NCBI GenBank assembly: GCA_002887195.1
Contig: PJAB01000985.1
Location: forward strand, 1-18,439
Length of the DNA: 18,439 nucleotides
Direction: 5' to 3'
DNA from: Chrysochromulina parva
Lineage: Eukaryota; Haptophyta; Prymnesiales; Chrysochromulinaceae
Positions within the stretch are counted from its first letter, which is position 1; the number at the start of each line of letters is the position of its first letter. Both the position numbers and the translations under genes were made by a program. The notes below the pieces were generated by a model. That model saw only the letters and a list, made by a program, of their open reading frames with translations. It searched no databases and was not told the origin of the DNA. Of the stretch, positions 15,895 to 18,439 are shown piece by piece.

Positions 15895-17504
15895 ATGCGC
15901 TCGCGCTTGTTGCAAGTCACGAGGAGCCGTCTCGCCTTCCTCGGCGCGGGGCTCGGGCTTCACTTACAAAGTGATCCAGCGCTGGCGAAGAGCACAAGCG
16001 GCGCCGGCGGCTCAAGTGTGCAGCGTCCGCAGTTTCGGTTTGGGGTGATTGCGGACATCCAGTTTTGTGACTGCGACGATGCGAGCAACTTTGCGGGTAC
16101 CGAGGTACGTCATTACCGAGGGACGCTCTCGCAGGCGGACGCAGCAGCGGAACACTGGAATCGATCCGGTGTCGACTTCGTCGTTCAGCTTGGCGACCTG
16201 ATCGACGGGCAGAATGCTGGTGGGTATGGTGCAGGTCTAGACTTTGCAGAGCCGCAGTCAGAATCGGCTCTCGCGCGAGTCGTCCAGGCGCTGTCCAAGT
16301 GCTCTGCACCTATGTATCACGCCATCGGCAATCATGAGCTCTACAATTTCGATTGGAGGGGACTCGTCAAGCGACTGCAGCAGCCGCAGGCTGGCGCAGC
16401 CAACGGGCGCGATTGGCACGTGGCTAGCGCCGAGAGGCTTCGCCAGTCGCCTGAGGAGTGCACAGCGCACAAGTTTTACTTCAGCTGGCGACCAGCCGAA
16501 GGCTGGACCTTCGTCATGCTCAACGCGTACGCCGTCTCGATCGAGCAGGACAAGAGCTCCGATGGCTTTCGGCAGGCGTGCCAGTTGCTGTCAGAGCACA
16601 ACCCCAAGTGCTTCGAGATGATCATGAATGGAGTCACGCAAGGTGACTTCTTCACGGGTTTGGAGCGCGACGAGGACATGCGGTTCGTGCCATTCAACGG
16701 CGGGCTCGGGGAGGGCCAACTGCAGTGGTTGCGCGAGGAGCTGCGCGCAGCTAAGTCACGTGGCGATCGGATTGTCGTCATGAGCCATGTGCCTATGTGC
16801 TGAGGCGGCGACGCATCGAATGCTCGAGTACCTTTGAGCGCCTCGGATTGCCTCGAATCGCCTCTGACTGCGCATCCTGTGCAATGCATGCAGGTACGCT
16901 GAGGCGGCGACGCTTCGAACGCTCGTGTACGACAGCGAGGCGGCGCTCGAAATTCTACATCGAGACGGCGGTGGCAATGTGGTGGCGGTGCTTGCGGGGG
17001 TGAGTGCCCAAGGCCACGCCGAGATACATGCCGAGATACACACCGAGTGCCCAAGGCCACGAGGTGGCAACGCCAGCCGCGCCTCTTCTCGCGCGCGCGC
17101 CGCTCTCGTCTCCCGCGTGTCGCTGATTGAGATTAGATCTCCCGCGTGCCGCCGATTGAGATGAGATCTCCCGCGTGTCGCTGGAAGGCGAATCACGAGC
17201 GTCCGATGCTCACTGAATGCTTCTCAGACACTCACGGATTGCGACGGATGGCCTCAGACAGATGACAAGACTCGTCTCGAGTCTCACACGAGCCTCTGCT
17301 CACACGCAGCATCTTCACCGCGGCGGCTACGCGATCGACGAGGGCGGCATCCACCACGTGACTCTCCAGTCACCCCTCAACTTTGAGAACTGCTTCGGAT
17401 ACATTGACGCCTATGCAGACCGACTGGAGCTGGTCGGATGTGGTGAGCAGGGCATCCCGTCACGGACGATGCGCTTCGCAACGGCGGGCTCGGTGTCGCA
17501 CTGA
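15895..17504 (+). CDS. ADPRM: ADPRM-type Mn-dependent ADP-ribose/CDP-alcohol diphosphatase (3 exons)
   Basis: Exons 15895-16796, 16894-16999 and 17310-17504 give 400 residues. It is a calcineurin-like metallophosphoesterase: FRFGVIADIQFCD (metal ligand Asp54), VVQLGDLIDGQN (Asp101), AIGNHELYNF (Asn145-His146), VMSHVPMY (His298), and AGHLHRGGY (His337, His339), the last formed across the second junction. Sequence such as HYRGTL, HWNRSGVDF and FNGGLGEGQLQWL places it in the ADPRM subfamily, which hydrolyses ADP-ribose and CDP-choline to AMP or CMP products. The first 31 residues (TRSRLAFLGAGLGLHL then ALA) look like a targeting leader; the compartment is uncertain. An in-frame ATG at 15706 would give 463 residues, but the added part is not homologous-looking. 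Confidence 0.92.
16797..16893 (+). other. ADPRM intron 1 (97 bp, phase 2), flanked by direct repeat
   Basis: Donor CCTAT|GTGCTGAGG, acceptor GCATGCAG|GTACGCTGAGG; joins SHVPM to YAEAATLRTL. The downstream exon start (16894-16930) is repeated at the intron's 5' end (16797-16831) with a 2-bp gap and a few mismatches. Between them are decamer-like units (ggattgcctc, gaatcgcctc, tgactgcg). Confidence 0.9.
17000..17309 (+). other. ADPRM intron 2 (310 bp, phase 0)
   Basis: Donor GCGGGG|GTGAGT, acceptor CACACGCAG|CATCTT; joins VLAG to HLHRGGY, completing the GHxH metal motif. It contains a duplicated gtgcccaaggccacg (17003 and 17045), a 29-bp repeat in about 2.6 units (17109, 17138, 17167) and, near 17235-17262, a ggattgcgacggatggcctc stretch like the decamer introns. 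Confidence 0.88.
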
Positions 17505-18316
17505 CCGCTACACGCAACACTGACCGAGTGTACCGCAGCGACGCGTGTGCTGTGCCGTGACCGGCGTAACTATGTGTTCTCCGCGTCACGCATGTGGAAC
17601 TAAACCACATGGACCATACGATAGTGATAGCCCATAAATCGCTTATCGCTACCGATCGCACATCGGCGTCCGTGCTTCACGCATCACGGTCGAAAGAGGC
17701 GCGGAGGCGCGGTCCCGGTCGTGTGCGCCGCGGATCGAGACCCGATATCGGAACGCGCCGTCGGTGAACCTGAACGCACAAGGTGGACGACCCGAAACCC
17801 CCTACCCCGTGATGTCTGCCTGACGCCCACGCACACAGGGCATGACACAGGGTGATCTGCATTCACGTTGTCCCAAACAGGTGTAGGGTACGTTGGGCCC
17901 ATTTTAAAAACAGAAAAATAGTAGACCACTCCCCCTAGGGTCAAACTGGAGGTCTCAAACTTCGCCTCTCGCTTCACCGCGCAGCACCTGGGCCAGGAGC
18001 CTGCGACCCGCACATACGATACCGCCCGAGCATATGTGCGATATACGTTCCGCGCTACGTTACCAGTGACCACAATGTACCGCTACCGTAGGGTGCGCGG
18101 CCGGCCCGCGCCGCCACCTCGGTCGAGGGACAGGTCGAGGTGAGACCCGTCCGCTCCCCACAGAAAGTATTCTCGGCCGCCTCAGGCGGACGCCTCCGAG
18201 AGAGAATGAAGTGCCGACGCCAGCGCCCATGGCGCCGCTGGGCGGTCGGCTGCCGCCGCCGCCACCGGCGCATACAAGGCACCGCAGGTCGGGTTGAACA
18301 AGCACGCGTTCGTGCT
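17505..18316. other. Intergenic region, no gene supported
   Basis: Several short overlapping frames exist, but none shows a recognisable domain or consistent splicing. No tRNA or rRNA is recognised. A small inverted repeat (cgcacata at 18009-18016, tatgtgcg at 18033-18040) could form an 8-bp stem with a 16-nt loop. An A-rich patch lies near 17903-17921. Confidence 0.4.
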
Positions 18317-18439
18317 CATACAGAGGAGCTCATACAGAGGAGCTCAGACAGAGGAGCTCATACAGAGGAGCTCAGACAGAGGAGCTCATACAGAGGAGCT
18401 CAGACAGAGGAGCTCATACAGAGGAGCTCAGACAGAGGA
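18317..18439. repeat. 14-bp satellite, alternating variants, running off the window
   Basis: Consensus cakacagaggagct (K = T or G), 8.8 units. The third base runs T, T, then strictly G/T alternating, so the amplified unit is a 28-bp dimer. Every unit boundary makes a gagctc site. Confidence 0.93.

Noticed and set aside
17684..18305. Minus-strand frames downstream of ADPRM
   Set aside because: They overlap each other, have no recognisable domain, and show no consistent splice structure. Left unannotated.

Overview
This is nuclear DNA from a GC-rich, intron-containing eukaryote, most likely a photosynthetic alga with a complex red-derived plastid (haptophyte- or pelagophyte-like; this is inference). 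Reasons: spliceosomal GT-AG introns restore reading frames in five genes; genes are divergent or convergent with short spacers and no bacterial operon layout; and two unrelated preproteins begin with a signal peptide whose predicted cleavage falls before Phe16 (SAG|FVVP and SQA|FVV), the usual mark of plastid import through a secondary plastid envelope.

Layout. 1-8679 (minus): one very large gene, open at the left edge. It has an N-terminal MSP/ASH-like beta domain followed by about 2,000 residues of coiled coil, probably a centrosomal, ciliary or cytoskeletal scaffold. I resolve 13 complete introns and a 14th that leaves the window. Joining the 14 exons gives one open frame of 6,355 nt. 8923-9720 (plus): a two-exon cyclophilin, divergent from the large gene. 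9721-10411: a minisatellite-rich intergenic region. 10412-11275 (minus): a plastid-targeted, mitochondrial-carrier-like membrane protein. 11842-12662 (minus): an unrecognised two-exon gene, divergent from 12800-14191 (plus), a TPR protein with an intact carboxylate clamp and a hydrophobic insertion. 14596-15187 (minus): a two-exon HopJ-family protein with a plastid-type leader, divergent from 15895-17504 (plus), a three-exon ADPRM-type metallophosphoesterase. A pentamer array that switches orientation lies between these two. 17505-18439 holds no gene I can support and ends in a 14-bp satellite.

The most notable feature is the intron population of the large gene. Its introns are built from a degenerate 10-bp tandem repeat (sense strand TGATTGCCWC), each unit carrying a CTGAT branch-point-like motif. 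In at least seven introns, a 20-42 bp block of the downstream exon is duplicated at the intron's 5' end, and the duplication starts exactly at the GT donor. Some introns carry further tandem copies of whole splice junctions. The first intron of the ADPRM gene, on the opposite strand, has the same design and the same decamer in its own sense orientation. I read this as a young, orientation-locked, introner-like intron-gain process that uses long target duplications. RNA data and a genome-wide search would be needed to confirm it.
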